Source: Pseudomonadota bacterium (GTDB lineage: Bacteria > Pseudomonadota > Gammaproteobacteria > Burkholderiales > Thiobacillaceae). From it: DNA of 64,000 nucleotides. The stretch lies in the NCBI GenBank assembly GCA_021811235.1, contig JAJZPG010000003.1, forward strand, positions 90,610-154,609, written 5' to 3'. Under the pieces are notes generated by a model. That model searched no databases and had not been told where the DNA came from. It was given only the letters and a program-made list of their open reading frames with translations. Shown here piece after piece: positions 33,102-44,250 of the stretch. Numbering within the stretch: the stretch's first letter is position 1; every line of letters begins with the position of its first letter. Made by a program: the position numbers and the translations under genes.

Positions 33102-33130
33102 TTGACTCGCCAGACGTTCGCCGCTAGAAT
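33102..33130 (+). promoter_or_regulatory. Promoter of rplU-rpmA
   Basis: TTGACT at 33102-33107, a 17-bp spacer and TAGAAT at 33125-33130. This is the clearest sigma-70 promoter in the window. The predicted leader is about 32 bases. Confidence 0.75.
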
Positions 33131-33169
33131 CTCGCCCTTTCCTGGGTTCGTAATGGTTGGAGACCCCCC

Positions 33170-33481
33170 ATGTACGCAGTCATCAAAACCGGCGGCAAGC
33201 AGTATCGCGTGAGCGCCGGCGACAAACTGAAAATCGAAAAACTCGAGGCCGACGTCGGCAGCGAAATCACCTTTGACCAGGTCCTGATGGTGGGCGACGG
33301 CGCCGACATCAAGATGGGCGCGCCCCTGCTGCGCGGCGCCACGGTCAAGGCCACGGTCCTGAACCAGGCCCGCGGCGACAAGATCAAGATTTTCAAGATG
33401 CGCCGCCGCAAGCACTATCGCAAGAGCCAAGGCCATCGCCAGTACTACACCGAAGTGCAGATCGCCGGCATTTCCGCATAA
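33170..33481 (+). CDS. rplU: 50S ribosomal protein L21
   Basis: A 103-residue L21 starting [18 protein letters not shown] and ending with the [20 protein letters not shown] block that contacts 23S rRNA. Length is exactly as expected. It is the first gene of rplU-rpmA; the next gene follows after 12 bp. A GGAG ribosome site lies seven to eight bases before the ATG. Confidence 0.98.
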   Translation: MYAVIKTGGKQYRVSAGDKLKIEKLEADVGSEITFDQVLMVGDGADIKMGAPLLRGATVKATVLNQARGDKIKIFKMRRRKHYRKSQGHRQYYTEVQIAGISA

Positions 33482-33493
33482 GGAGCACACAAC

Positions 33494-33757
33494 ATGGCAC
33501 ACAAGAAAGCAGGCGGCAGCTCGCGTAACGGCCGCGACTCGGAATCGAAACGCCTCGGCGTCAAGCGCTACGGCGACCAGCTGGTCTCGGCCGGCAACAT
33601 CATCGTGCGTCAGCGCGGCACCCAGTTCCACCCGGGCGACAACGTCGGCATCGGCAAGGATCACACCCTGTTCGCCAAGATCGACGGCACCGTCAAGTTC
33701 GAGGTCAAGGGCGCTGCCCGTCGCAAGACGGTACGCATCGAACCGGTCGCGGCCTGA
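33494..33757 (+). CDS. rpmA: 50S ribosomal protein L27
   Basis: An 87-residue L27 with the conserved start [20 protein letters not shown], whose N-terminal tail reaches the peptidyl-transferase centre, and the [18 protein letters not shown] block. There is no N-terminal extension of the Firmicutes type. It is followed by a hairpin with a T-run before obgE. Confidence 0.98.
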   Translation: MAHKKAGGSSRNGRDSESKRLGVKRYGDQLVSAGNIIVRQRGTQFHPGDNVGIGKDHTLFAKIDGTVKFEVKGAARRKTVRIEPVAA

Positions 33758-33771
33758 TCGATTTGATCTGA

Positions 33772-35167
<1,396 letters not shown>

Positions 35168-35171
<4 letters not shown>

Positions 35172-37288
35172 GTCGTGATGCGGCGGTAGATGTCGGTGAC
35201 TTTCACCGGCAATTGTCGCACGTCGTCCAGGATGATGTAACGCGCCGCGCCGTACATGTGCGGCAGGTAGTCGCGCGCGTCGCGGTCGAGGGTGATGCAG
35301 AAGGGATGGATGCCGGTGCGGCTGGCTTCGAGGAGCGCCATGCGCGTGTCCTCGAAGCCGTATTGGCCGCGGTAGACGTCGAAATAATCGTCCGGCCGGC
35401 CGTCGGAAAGCGTCACCAGCACGCGGGTCCTGGCGTCGACCCGGTTCAGCAGCTTGGTCATGTGGCGCAGCGCGAAGCCCATGCGCGTGTATTCCTGCGG
35501 GCGGATGCCGGCAATGCGCGCCCTTACCTCGTCGTCGTAGGCGTCGTCGAAGGTCTTGATGCGGAACAGCTCGCACCGCTTGCGCGTGGTGCCGGAGAAG
35601 CCGTAGATCGCGTAGCGGTCGCCGAGCAGCTCAAGCGCTTCACACAAGAGGATCAGGGCTTCGCGCTCGGCCTCGTTGATCCAGCCCTTGGTCGAGCCGC
35701 TCATGTCGACCAGGAACGCCACCGCGATGTTGCGCTCGGCGCGGTGCAGGCGCACGAACAGGCGGTCGCTCATTTCGCGGCCGTCCTTCGCGTCGGCGAG
35801 CGCCTCGACCAGCGCGTCGAGGTCGATCTCGTCGCCCTGGGTCTGCCGTTTCTCGAAGCGGTTCTCGTCGCGCAGCGCCTCGAACTTGCGGCGCAGATGC
35901 CTCACCACGCCGGCGTGGCGGGCGAGCGTGTCGCGCACGAAATCGTCGTATATCGGCGGCACCGCCTTCTCGCGCATCACGCACCAGTTCTTGCGGTAAT
36001 GCTGACGACCGTGGTCCCACTCGGGATAGAGCTCCGCGCCCTTCTCGTGGTAGGTGCCGAGCCACACCGCGTCGGGGTCTTCCGGCTGGTCGAAGACGAG
36101 ATTGGGGTCGTACTCGCCCTCGCCGGCGGGAGTGAGGTATTCCGGCGGGATCTCGCCGAAATCGAGATACACCGAGGTGAGGAGTTGTCGGACGTCGTCG
36201 GGCGGGGCGAGCGGGGCGCCGTCGAGCGTGATCTCGAAATCGAGCGCGCCGTTCTCGTCGCGAGGACTCACCTCGATGTCGTGGCGGTCGACGGGGCCCG
36301 GCTTCTGAGCGGCTTCGCTGGCAGCGTGCTCCTCCAGCAATCCCGCGAGCTTGATCCGCAGCCGCGCCTTCTCCTTTTCCAGGCGGGCGGCGCGTGCATG
36401 GGCGATGGCGTCCGGACGTAGCAGGCCTTGATCGGCCCAGTGTGGACAGTCGTCGAGGGCGTAGGCTTCATCAAGCAGGGCAAGGCTGGCCTCCAGCGGC
36501 GCATCCGGCGAGTCGAAGCGGGTGGCGAACTGCTGCCAGGCCTCGGACAGCTCGGGGGCCAGCATCCCGCGCAATCGCTGCATCTCGCGATGGAGACCGG
36601 GCAGTTCGCGCGCAATGCGCGCGGAAAGCCGCAGTGTCTCCAGCGCATGCAGGCGCGCCAGTGCGCGGTCGGGGTCATCGTACCGGTTTCCGATGGCGGC
36701 GAAATCGATGCGCAGCGTGCCGAAGCGCGTCTGCGCCCACAGCAGCGCGACCGTCACCTTGGCGAGCTGGAAGTTGTCGTTTTCGACCGGCAGCGCCGCA
36801 ACCAGCGGAGGCAGCACGATGCGCTCGCCATCGGTCCAGGCGGCGTCGCCTTCCTCCAGCTTGAGGCGTCGCCCCGACAGCCCGCAGACGAAATTGCCGA
36901 GCACCGGTGCGATCTCCTCGAACAGCGCGCCCGCGGCGTCGTTCTGGTGCTGGCGTGCGTCGAAGCTGTCGGCCTCCTCCATCACCCGCAGCGCGGTCTG
37001 CAGGCCGGTGCGGTCGAACACGTCGCAGGTGTGCACTGCCCAGGCCTCGAGCAGGCGCCGCTCCATGCGTGGCAGCAAGGCGGGCGCACGGCGTCCGAAC
37101 TGCCAGGCAAGCGTGATGTGGGTGGAGGCGATGCGACGAATCCAGCCGAGGATGAAGTCCTGCTCGTCGCGCGCGAGCGTGGCGAGGTCGGCGGCGAGTT
37201 CGTCGACTTTATAAAAGGTGAATTCGGTGTCCAGCCACACGTGCAGGCTGGATTCCATTTCGGCGGCAGTAAGGGGCGGCTGCGCCAT
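35168..37288 (-). CDS. cbbO: CbbO/NorD-type von Willebrand factor A protein
   Basis: A 706-residue protein. The N-terminal and middle parts are alpha-helical, with an acidic insertion around residues 330-400. The C-terminal third is a VWA domain with an intact MIDAS motif, DMSGST at 528-533, plus the later TLSDGRPDDYFDVY. CbbO pairs with the AAA+ ATPase CbbQ to remove inhibitory sugar phosphates from RuBisCO; the related NorD/NorQ pair assembles nitric oxide reductase. Gene order cbbQ-cbbO and the autotrophic context favour CbbO, but no RuBisCO or nor genes lie in this window to decide. The start overlaps the cbbQ stop (TGATG). Confidence 0.78.
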
Positions 37289-38100
37289 CAGAAGATGGAG
37301 GAGGAGAGCTCCTGGATCGCCTTCAGCATGTCGGCGTCGTCGGTGACGGCCTGAGCGACCGCCGACTTGCACGCCGACACGGGGCTCACGCCGTCGGCGA
37401 TGAGCTTGCCGGCATGCACCAGCAGGCGGGTCGAGGCGCCTTCCTCGAGGCCGCTGCCCTTGAGGTTGCGCGTCATCTGCGCGAAGCGCACCAAGTTGGC
37501 CGCGATCGCTTCGGATACGCCCGATTCGCTGGCGACGATGCGGCGCTCGAGATCGGCCGACGGGTAATCGAATTCCAGCGCGACGAAGCGCTGCCGGGTC
37601 GACTGCTTCAGGTCCTTCAGCACGCTCTGGTAGCCGGGATTGTAGGAAATCGCGAGGCAGAACTCGGGCGGCGCCTCGACGATCTGGCCAAGTTTTTCCA
37701 TCGGCAGCGTGCGGCGGTCGTCGGCCAGCGGGTGGATCACCACCATGGTGTCCTTGCGCGCCTCGACGATCTCATCCAGATAGCAGATGCCGCCGCAACG
37801 CACCGCGCGGGTGAGCGGGCCGTCGACCCACACGGTCTCGCCGCCCTTGACCAGGTAGCGTCCCACGAGATCGGACGCAGTGAGGTCGTCGTGGCAGGAG
37901 ACCGTGATCAGCGGGCGCTTCAGTCGCCACGCCATGTGTTCCATGAAGCGCGTCTTGCCGCAGCCGGTCGGACCTTTCAGCAGCACCGGGATCTGCTGCC
38001 GGTAGGCAGCTTCGAACAGCTGGATTTCGTCGCCGACCGCCTCGTAATACGGTTCGGTTTCGATGAGGTGGTGCGCGGGATCGAGGGTGCGGGCGTTCAT
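37288..38100 (-). CDS. cbbQ: CbbQ/NorQ-type MoxR AAA+ ATPase
   Basis: A 270-residue MoxR-family ATPase. Walker A is GPTGCGKT at residues 43-50, Walker B is YLDE at 107-110, and the sensor region includes [20 protein letters not shown]. The start [19 protein letters not shown] is typical of CbbQ/NorQ. It forms a hexamer that works with the VWA partner CbbO encoded next. It sits 23 bp behind the DUF4124 gene, so it appears to belong to a longer operon. The choice of CbbQ over NorQ rests on the autotrophic setting and is moderate. Confidence 0.8.
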   Translation of the reverse strand: MNARTLDPAHHLIETEPYYEAVGDEIQLFEAAYRQQIPVLLKGPTGCGKTRFMEHMAWRLKRPLITVSCHDDLTASDLVGRYLVKGGETVWVDGPLTRAVRCGGICYLDEIVEARKDTMVVIHPLADDRRTLPMEKLGQIVEAPPEFCLAISYNPGYQSVLKDLKQSTRQRFVALEFDYPSADLERRIVASESGVSEAIAANLVRFAQMTRNLKGSGLEEGASTRLLVHAGKLIADGVSPVSACKSAVAQAVTDDADMLKAIQELSSSIF

Positions 38101-38123
38101 GGCGGGGGTGGGTTGACGACCGG

Positions 38124-38585
38124 TCAGAAGCAGCCGGCCTGCTGTTTCTTGCGTTCGAGCGCCCGGATCTGCTCATTCCAGGCGTTCACCTGTTCCTGCG
38201 TGTACCCCTTGCGGCGCGCCTGGTCCATCTTGTCCAGCACGTTGCCCAGCTTGTCGGCAATTGCGTCGCATTGGCGCTTCGGTGCGCGTGCGGCCGGCTT
38301 GCCGGACGCACGCTGGGTGTCGAGACGCAGGGTGGAGGATTCGGCGCGTGCAGCAGCTTCCTGCTTGGTGGCAGTGACCGGTTTGGCGGCCGGTGCCCGC
38401 GCGGGCACCGGGGACGGCGGCGTGGGGTCGATCTCGACCGTGCGGACTTCCTGCGCATTGCGGCAGGGCAGATTGGAATAGGTTATCTTGCCCTGCGCGT
38501 CGATGCACTTGTTGAGCGTGGCGGCTTCCGCGCTGGTCGCCAGAGCCAGAGCGAGCATGCCTGCCAGTGCGATCAGCCCCCGCAT
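38124..38585 (-). CDS. DUF4124 domain secreted protein
   Basis: A 153-residue protein with a clear signal peptide ([18 protein letters not shown]) followed by a DUF4124 domain, [18 protein letters not shown], with paired cysteines. A proline/alanine-rich stretch and a helical tail ending QQAGCF follow. The family is common in the periplasm of Beta- and Gammaproteobacteria, and its function is not known. It lies four bases behind the YkgJ gene and 23 bp ahead of cbbQ, all on the same strand. Why it should travel with cbbQO is unclear. Confidence 0.85.
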   Translation of the reverse strand: MRGLIALAGMLALALATSAEAATLNKCIDAQGKITYSNLPCRNAQEVRTVEIDPTPPSPVPARAPAAKPVTATKQEAAARAESSTLRLDTQRASGKPAARAPKRQCDAIADKLGNVLDKMDQARRKGYTQEQVNAWNEQIRALERKKQQAGCF

Positions 38586-38589
38586 CGGC

Positions 38590-39501
38590 TCAGTGTTCGC
38601 CCGAATATTTGTCGTCCTCCAGCGCCATCTTCTGCTGGAACTCGGCTTCCTGCTGCTGCTCGGTCAGGGCGCGGCGGCGGGCCAGGCGCTTCTCGTAGGC
38701 GTCCGGCCGCTCTTCGACGAATTTCTCGCCGAACAGCGCGTGGCGCAGGAAGTTGAGGCCGAAGTCGAGCAGCGCCTCGTCGTCGGCGATCAGCGTGGCC
38801 ATCACCTCCACCGGGATATCGTAGGTGTCGTTGAAGCTCGGGCTCATGACGAAGGCACGGAAGCGGTCGACGTCGTAGCTCGCCATGAAGAACAGCTGGT
38901 TCGACACCGGCGTCGGCTTGCCGATGGCGGGACCGGCCGATTTGCGCTTGACCACCAGCTGACGCCACGCATGCGCCTTCTGGTCGTATTCGTCGACGCC
39001 CTGTTCGCGGCGGTATTCCTCGATGGTCTGGACCTTGTCCTCGAAGTGGCCGAGGCAGTGCGGCTCCTTCACCAGCGCGTAGGCGCTGCGGTCGAAGTAT
39101 TCGTCCGAGCGGCGCATGGTCAGGAGCGCCACCGGATAGTAGCGGCAGGCGGTGGGGCGGTCCTCGTAGACGCCGCAGCCTTCCGGCGTCATGAACTGGC
39201 AGGCGGTGCCGCCTTCGACCGGCTTCAGCTTGATGCCGGGCATGCCGTCCTTGTCCATCTCGAACGGCATCGAGTATTGCTTGAGGAATTCGCCCGACGG
39301 CAGGTCGAGCCGCTTCTTCAGGCGCAGCACGTCGTAGGGGGTAAGCGGAATGTCGATGTTGGAACAGCAGGCGTTCCAGCACTTGACGTTGCGGTGGCAG
39401 CGGAACTGCAGTTTTGCGTCCTCTGTCAGCATGACGGGTTTGACCGGGCTGCCCGCGAAGGGCGAGTCGGCGATCATGTCCTTGAATTCGGCTTCGTTCA
39501 T
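38590..39501 (-). CDS. YkgJ family cysteine-cluster protein (UPF0153)
   Basis: A 303-residue protein with an N-terminal cysteine cluster: CHRNVKCWNACCSNIDIPLT near residue 38 and CQFMTPEGCGVYEDRPTACRYYP near 105. This is the YkgJ/CxxCxxCC pattern proposed to bind zinc or an iron-sulfur cluster. The C-terminal 100 residues are helical and charged. The start at 39501 has a GGAAGG ribosome site. It is the first gene of the run YkgJ-DUF4124-cbbQ-cbbO-92aa, so any promoter lies in 39502-39616. The function is unknown. Confidence 0.85.
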   Translation of the reverse strand: MNEAEFKDMIADSPFAGSPVKPVMLTEDAKLQFRCHRNVKCWNACCSNIDIPLTPYDVLRLKKRLDLPSGEFLKQYSMPFEMDKDGMPGIKLKPVEGGTACQFMTPEGCGVYEDRPTACRYYPVALLTMRRSDEYFDRSAYALVKEPHCLGHFEDKVQTIEEYRREQGVDEYDQKAHAWRQLVVKRKSAGPAIGKPTPVSNQLFFMASYDVDRFRAFVMSPSFNDTYDIPVEVMATLIADDEALLDFGLNFLRHALFGEKFVEERPDAYEKRLARRRALTEQQQEAEFQQKMALEDDKYSGEH

Positions 39502-39615
39502 TTCACTACCTTCCGGGGGCGGCCCCCTCACTTCAACATACAGACGGGAGCACGTAGGGTACGCGCTTTCGGCTGGATGCTGAACAACCTTGTTGGTCTC
39601 GATGGTATCGAGGCC

Positions 39616-39652
39616 GGAAAAAAACCGGGCGCCTGTGGCGCCCGGTTTTTTG
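39616..39652. terminator. Bidirectional terminator between aprA and the YkgJ operon
   Basis: AAAAAAACCGGGCGCC, short loop, GGCGCCCGGTTTTTT. The A-run and T-run on both sides allow function on either strand; its obvious role is to end the sat-aprBA transcript on the minus strand. Confidence 0.8.
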
Positions 39653-39705
39653 AGGCGCCGCCTGATTAACTCGGCGGCGTCCGGGGTTCACTGCAAACTA
39701 ACGGA

Positions 39706-41727
39706 TCAGTGAGCAGCGGGCTTGAACAGCTTGGACTTGTCGACCAGATCCACGTGGGCGCGCTTGAAGCAGTTCCACTGTTTGGAGTTCTTGTCGTACA
39801 CCGAGTTCACGAAGCAGTGCCAGTTCTCCTCGTCGACGAAGTTCTTGTCGGCGCGGTAGTAGAAGCCGGGGTAACGGCTTTCCTGACGGAACTGGATGTG
39901 CTTCATGTGGGCTTCCGCCGTGAGGATACGGTGGTAGTTCTCCCAGGCGCGGAGCAGTTCGTGCAGATCCTTCGCACGCATCTTCTCGGCGTCTTCCTTC
40001 AGCATGTTGAGCTTGTCCTCGGCCACCGCCAGCATCTTGTCGTTGGTGGTGTAGTAGGTCGCGACACCGGCAACGTACTCGTCCATGATCTTCTGCAGGC
40101 GGAACTGCAGCATCTTGGGCGTGATGTAGTTGGGGTTGACGTCGATCGCCGTGGTGTAGTCCTTGAACTCGAGGAAGGTACGCACCGGCTTGTAGATCTC
40201 TTCCACCAGCTGCTCGACCGGGGTGTCGAGCTCGGGCTTCAGGTCCTTGTTGTCGATGCAGTACTTGACCATGGACTTGGCGCACATGCGGCCTTCGGCG
40301 TGCGAGCCGGAGGAGAACTTGTGGCCGGAGGCGCCCACGCCGTCGCCGGCGGTGAACAGGCCCTTGACCGTGGTCATCGAGCGGTAGCCCCAGCTCCAGC
40401 CCTTGGGCAGGTGGGCCGGGATCTTGTCCTTGTCGGCGTGGGTTTCGTCGGTCGGCGCGCCCAGATCGGTCGGACCCGACACCCAGATGCCGCAGCAGCC
40501 GGAGTGCGAGCCGAGCAGGTAGGGCTCGGTCGGCATCAGTTCGGAGTTCTTCTTCTCCGGCTCGATGTTCTCGCCCACCCAGATGCCGCACTGGCCGACG
40601 CACATGTCGAGGAAGTCTTCCCAGGCTTCGGCTTCGAGGTGCTTCACTTCGCGCGGGGTCAGGGTTTCACGCAGCTTGGCGAGCGCGGTCACGGTGTCCA
40701 TGTAGATGGGGCCGCGGCCTTCCTTCATTTCCTTCAGCATCAGGTGGTTGCGCAGACACGAAGCCGGCACGGCAGCCTGGCCGTAGGGAGGGTAGTCGTT
40801 CAGCAGTTCCTTGTTCTTCTGCATGTAGACTTCGCCGTTGGCGTTGACGGCCTGGGCCTTGAACAGCAGGAACCAGGCGCCGACCGGGCCGTAGCCGTCC
40901 TTGAAGCGGGCGGGCACGAAGCGGTTTTCCATCATGGTCAGCTCGGCGCCGGCTTCGGCAGCCATCGCGTAGGTCGAGCCGGCGTTCCACACCGGGTACC
41001 AGGCGCGGCCGGTACCTTCACCGACGGAGCGCGGACGGAAGATGTTCACGCAACCACCGGCGGCCAGCAGGATGGCCTTGGCCTTGTAGACGAACACCTT
41101 GTGGTCGCGGGTCGAGAAACCGACGGCACCGGCGATGCGGTTGGGGTCGTTCTTGTCGTTGACCAGCTTGACGATGAAGATGCGCTCCTGGATGCGGTCC
41201 ATGCCGAGCGCCTTCTTGGTGGCTTCGGCAACGATCCACTTGTAGGATTCGCCGTTGATCATGATCTGCCATTTGCCGGAACGCACGGGCTTGCCGCCGT
41301 CCTTCAGCGCGGGCAGGCCCTGCGAGCCGTCATGGCGCTCGCCGTTCTCGTCGGTCTTCCAGATCGGCAGGCCCCATTCTTCGAACAGGTGCACGGAATC
41401 ATCCACGTGGCGGCCGAGGTCGTAGGCCAGATCGTCGCGGGTGATGCCCATCAGGTCGTTGGAGACCATGCGGGCGTAGTCGGCGGGATCCTGCTCGGTG
41501 CCGATGTAGGTGTTGATCGCGGACAGGCCCTGCGCCACGGCGCCGGAACGGTCCATCGCGGCCTTGTCGACCAGCTTGATCTTCAGATCCATGCCCAGTT
41601 CGGCCTTGGCGGCGTCAGCCCAGCGCATGACTTCGTAACCGGCGCCGCAGCATGCCATGCCACCGCCGATCAGGAGGATGTCGACTTCCTCCTGGACAAC
41701 TTCGGGATTACCAAATTCTCCAGCCAT
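39706..41727 (-). CDS. aprA: Adenylylsulfate reductase alpha subunit
   Basis: A 673-residue flavoprotein. The FAD dinucleotide-binding motif is VDILLIGGGMACCGAGYEVM, and the active-site region includes RSGAVAQGLSAINTYIG and ARFKDGYGPVGAWF. In sulfur oxidisers the enzyme runs in reverse, joining AMP and sulfite to adenylylsulfate and releasing two electrons, in the cytoplasm at the membrane. I chose ATG at 41727, with AGAGG nine bases upstream; a TTG two codons earlier is less likely. It follows aprB by 21 bp, and sat precedes both. No aprM or qmo gene for electron transfer is adjacent. Confidence 0.96.
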   Translation of the reverse strand: MAGEFGNPEVVQEEVDILLIGGGMACCGAGYEVMRWADAAKAELGMDLKIKLVDKAAMDRSGAVAQGLSAINTYIGTEQDPADYARMVSNDLMGITRDDLAYDLGRHVDDSVHLFEEWGLPIWKTDENGERHDGSQGLPALKDGGKPVRSGKWQIMINGESYKWIVAEATKKALGMDRIQERIFIVKLVNDKNDPNRIAGAVGFSTRDHKVFVYKAKAILLAAGGCVNIFRPRSVGEGTGRAWYPVWNAGSTYAMAAEAGAELTMMENRFVPARFKDGYGPVGAWFLLFKAQAVNANGEVYMQKNKELLNDYPPYGQAAVPASCLRNHLMLKEMKEGRGPIYMDTVTALAKLRETLTPREVKHLEAEAWEDFLDMCVGQCGIWVGENIEPEKKNSELMPTEPYLLGSHSGCCGIWVSGPTDLGAPTDETHADKDKIPAHLPKGWSWGYRSMTTVKGLFTAGDGVGASGHKFSSGSHAEGRMCAKSMVKYCIDNKDLKPELDTPVEQLVEEIYKPVRTFLEFKDYTTAIDVNPNYITPKMLQFRLQKIMDEYVAGVATYYTTNDKMLAVAEDKLNMLKEDAEKMRAKDLHELLRAWENYHRILTAEAHMKHIQFRQESRYPGFYYRADKNFVDEENWHCFVNSVYDKNSKQWNCFKRAHVDLVDKSKLFKPAAH

Positions 41728-41748
41728 TTCCAAATACCTCTTGTCAGA

Positions 41749-42234
41749 TTACTTGCGGATCAGTTCTGCGGGGTTGCCAGCGCGGTAGCCCTTGGTGATG
41801 CCACCATCCGCCGAGCCGGTGAAGAAGCCGGTTGCGGTGATGTTGGCGAGGCTGGCGGTCGGCTTGCCACCGTACGGATCGATCGAGCCTTCGGGCGTGG
41901 TGCGGATCGGGAACTTGAAGCGCTTCAGCGTGCCGTTGCGGAACTTGATGGTCCACATGATGGAATCGGAACCGCGCAGCGGCTGCACCATGCCGCCCAG
42001 CGGCACGACGTCGGCGTAGTGGCGGGCTTCGATGGCCTGCTGCGGGCAGATCTTCACGCAGGAATAGCACTCCCAGCACTGCTCGGGCTCCTGGTTGAAC
42101 GCGCGCATGGCGTGGCCGGTTTCCGAGCCGTCCTTGTCCAGCTTCATCAGATCGTGCGGGCAGATGTACATGCAGGCGGTCTTGTCCTGACCCTTGCAGC
42201 CGTCGCACTTGTCGGTACGAACGTAGGTTGGCAT
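41749..42234 (-). CDS. aprB: Adenylylsulfate reductase beta subunit
   Basis: A 161-residue ferredoxin-like subunit with two 4Fe-4S clusters: cysteines 10, 13, 21 and 25, and 53, 56, 59 and 63 (CWECYSCVKICP). The C-terminal tail wraps around AprA in known structures. It carries electrons from the AprA flavin towards the membrane. A strong AAGGAG ribosome site lies six bases before the ATG. It is separated from sat by 120 bp that include the small palindrome GTTAGCTAAC. Confidence 0.96.
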   Translation of the reverse strand: MPTYVRTDKCDGCKGQDKTACMYICPHDLMKLDKDGSETGHAMRAFNQEPEQCWECYSCVKICPQQAIEARHYADVVPLGGMVQPLRGSDSIMWTIKFRNGTLKRFKFPIRTTPEGSIDPYGGKPTASLANITATGFFTGSADGGITKGYRAGNPAELIRK

Positions 42235-42354
42235 TAACGTCTCCTTAGTTAGCTAACAATCCGCGTACGTCGCGGTCCGTTTTTCGAACTTCCACCTGAC
42301 CTTGGCCGGGGCGACTCGCGAATCCGCTTCCGGGAGGTTTAAGTCACGAATGCT

Positions 42355-43563
42355 TTACGCGGCCGAGTGGCCTTTCAACTCGACCTTCACGTTCTGCTCG
42401 GCGGTGAGGCCGGCGTAGTATTTCTGCAGCACCTTGGCCACTTCCGGACGGCTGAACTCGACCGGCAGATCCTGTCCTTCCGAGAGCATCGAACGCACCT
42501 TGGTGCCGGACAGCAGGATGCGGTCGTCCTTGGTGTGCGGGCAGGTGCGCTGCGAGGCCATGCCGCCGCACTTCTTGCACCAGAAGGTCCAGTCGATATT
42601 CATGTTCACGGTTTCCAGCGAGCCCTTGGGGATCTCGTCGAAGATCTTCTGCGCGTCGAACGGGCCGTAGTAGTCGCCGACGCCGGCGTGGTCGCGGCCG
42701 ACGATCAGGTGCGAGCAGCCGTAGTTCTGGCGGAACAGGGCGTGCAGCAGGGCCTCGCGCGGGCCGGCGTAGCGCATGTCGAGCGGGTAGCCGGCCTGGA
42801 TCACGGTGTTGGGGGCAAAGTAGTTCTCGACCAGCACGCTGATGGCCTCGGAGCGCACCTCGGCGGGAATGTCGCCCGGCTTCAGCGCGCCCAGCAGCGA
42901 GTGGACCAGTACGCCGTCCATGGTCTCGATGGCGATCTTGGCCAGGTATTCATGCGAGCGGTGCATCGGGTTGCGGGTCTGGAAGGCGGCGATCTTGGAC
43001 CAGCCCAGTTTCTCGAACATGGCGCGGGTCTCGGCGGGCGTCATGAACTGCTCGCCGTATTCTTCCTTGAAACTGCCGACGGACAGGACCTTGACCGGGC
43101 CGGCCAGGTTGTACTTGCCTTGCGCCATGACCATCTTGACGCCGGGGTGCTCGAGATCGGTGGTCTTGTAGACCTGCATGCACTCGTGGGCCTTGTCGAT
43201 GGTGTACTTGTCGGTCACCTTCATGGTGCCCATGATCTCGCCGGATTCGCCGTCGACCAGCGCGATGTCGTCACCGTCCTTCACGTTCTCGTCGTCGGTC
43301 GAGAGGGTGACGGGAATCGGCCAGAACAGGCCGTTGGCCATCTTGTAGCCGTCGCACACGCCCTGCCAGTCGGACTTGGTCATGAAGCCGTCCAGCGGGG
43401 TGAAGCCACCGATGCCCATCATGATGAGGTCGCCGGTTTCGCGCGAGGACATCTTGATCTTGGGCAGCGAAGCAGCGCGTGTTTTTTCGGCGGCGAGTGC
43501 GGCGCCCGCCAGCAGCAGGGGTTTGAGTTCTCCGCCGCCGTGGGGGCGTACCAGTTTGGACAT
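42355..43563 (-). CDS. sat: Sulfate adenylyltransferase (ATP sulfurylase), monofunctional
   Basis: A 402-residue Sat/Met3-type enzyme. The active-site motifs are [13 protein letters not shown] (QxRN and HxxH) near residue 197 and the [17 protein letters not shown] block. A CxxC pair ([16 protein letters not shown]) near the end marks the dissimilatory type. In sulfur oxidisers it converts adenylylsulfate and pyrophosphate to ATP and sulfate, conserving energy at substrate level. It leads the sat-aprB-aprA group. A TGC-TATGCT extended -10 (minus strand, 43604-43609) and a GAGGAG ribosome site support the start. Confidence 0.96.
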   Translation of the reverse strand: MSKLVRPHGGGELKPLLLAGAALAAEKTRAASLPKIKMSSRETGDLIMMGIGGFTPLDGFMTKSDWQGVCDGYKMANGLFWPIPVTLSTDDENVKDGDDIALVDGESGEIMGTMKVTDKYTIDKAHECMQVYKTTDLEHPGVKMVMAQGKYNLAGPVKVLSVGSFKEEYGEQFMTPAETRAMFEKLGWSKIAAFQTRNPMHRSHEYLAKIAIETMDGVLVHSLLGALKPGDIPAEVRSEAISVLVENYFAPNTVIQAGYPLDMRYAGPREALLHALFRQNYGCSHLIVGRDHAGVGDYYGPFDAQKIFDEIPKGSLETVNMNIDWTFWCKKCGGMASQRTCPHTKDDRILLSGTKVRSMLSEGQDLPVEFSRPEVAKVLQKYYAGLTAEQNVKVELKGHSAA

Positions 43564-43603
43564 GCTGTCTCCTCAAGTTTTATGGGGTTATTCAAGTCGG
43601 GGC

Positions 43604-43612
43604 AGCATAGCA
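43604..43612 (-). promoter_or_regulatory. Extended -10 promoter of sat-aprB-aprA
   Basis: On the minus strand TGCTATGCT, about 41 bases before the sat ATG, giving a leader of about 35 bases. No good -35 is present, as is usual for extended -10 promoters. Confidence 0.5.
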
Positions 43613-43684
43613 CCGGGGCAGGTGCCTGAATAATCCTTTATTTTTATTTGAGGATAAGCGGGTTTGATATTCGGAAGGGGCAAT

Positions 43685-43713
43685 AAAAAAGCCCGGACAT
43701 GCCGGGCTTTTTT
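43685..43713. terminator. Bidirectional terminator between sat promoter and the 137-aa gene
   Basis: AAAAAA, GCCCGG, ACATG loop, CCGGGC, TTTTTT. It ends the transcript of the 137-aa gene and isolates the sat promoter from it. Confidence 0.8.
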
Positions 43714-43729
43714 ATTGCCAAACAAATAC

Positions 43730-44143
43730 TTAGGCGTCGAAGAAGGCGGGCATGTCGGTCTGTTCGGTCTTGATGACGTCGACCCAGGCGGGTTTGTTCG
43801 CGCCGCCGGCCACAGCCAGTTTTTTGGTTTCCTCGTAGAGCATTTTCCAGCGGTTGTAGAGACAATCGCTGACCTTGCGCATGCCCGAGTCGAAGTAGGA
43901 GTTGTGCAGGTCGCCGATGGTGCGGGTGAAGGATTCCATCTGTTCCAGCAGATTGTGCGGGTAGCCCTGGCGGTTGGGGTCTGCGTATTTCACCATCTCG
44001 CGCTTGACGGCACGGACGAATACTTTCTGGCCTTCGGTGAGGTCGGCTTCGGTGCGGGGGGCACCGCCGAAATTCATCACTTCGGTAATGAAGCCGTTGA
44101 GGCGTTCGCCGAAATCGAAGTTGGCATAGTCGACGTTTTGCAT
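43730..44143 (-). CDS. Unknown 137-aa soluble protein upstream of sat
   Basis: I do not recognise this protein. It starts MQNVDYANFDFGERLNGFIT, is predicted to be helical and soluble, has a single cysteine (VSDCLYNRWKMLYEE) and ends TDMPAFFDA. It has its own TATAAA -10 (minus strand, 44169-44174), an excellent CGGAGG ribosome site and a terminator, so it is a well-formed single-gene unit. It is next to the sulfite-oxidation genes but not in their transcript. A link to sulfur metabolism is only suggested by position. Confidence 0.8.
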   Translation of the reverse strand: MQNVDYANFDFGERLNGFITEVMNFGGAPRTEADLTEGQKVFVRAVKREMVKYADPNRQGYPHNLLEQMESFTRTIGDLHNSYFDSGMRKVSDCLYNRWKMLYEETKKLAVAGGANKPAWVDVIKTEQTDMPAFFDA

Positions 44144-44250
44144 AAATCCTCCGTTGTTCAGCTGATGCTTTATAGACTGGATGTGACTCCGGTTTCTATC
44201 CTACGCCGCGCGATGCGACTGTCCAGCCTGTTTCTTAGGCGGGCGCGCCT

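Noticed and set aside
36300..37300. NorD assignment for the VWA protein
   Set aside because: NorD and CbbO share the fold and cannot be separated firmly by eye. The sulfur-oxidising autotroph context and absence of norCB nearby favour CbbO, so NorD is kept only as the alternative.
42240..42262. GTTAGCTAAC palindrome upstream of aprB as a regulator site
   Set aside because: Only 10 bp long and next to the ribosome site; not enough to call an operator.
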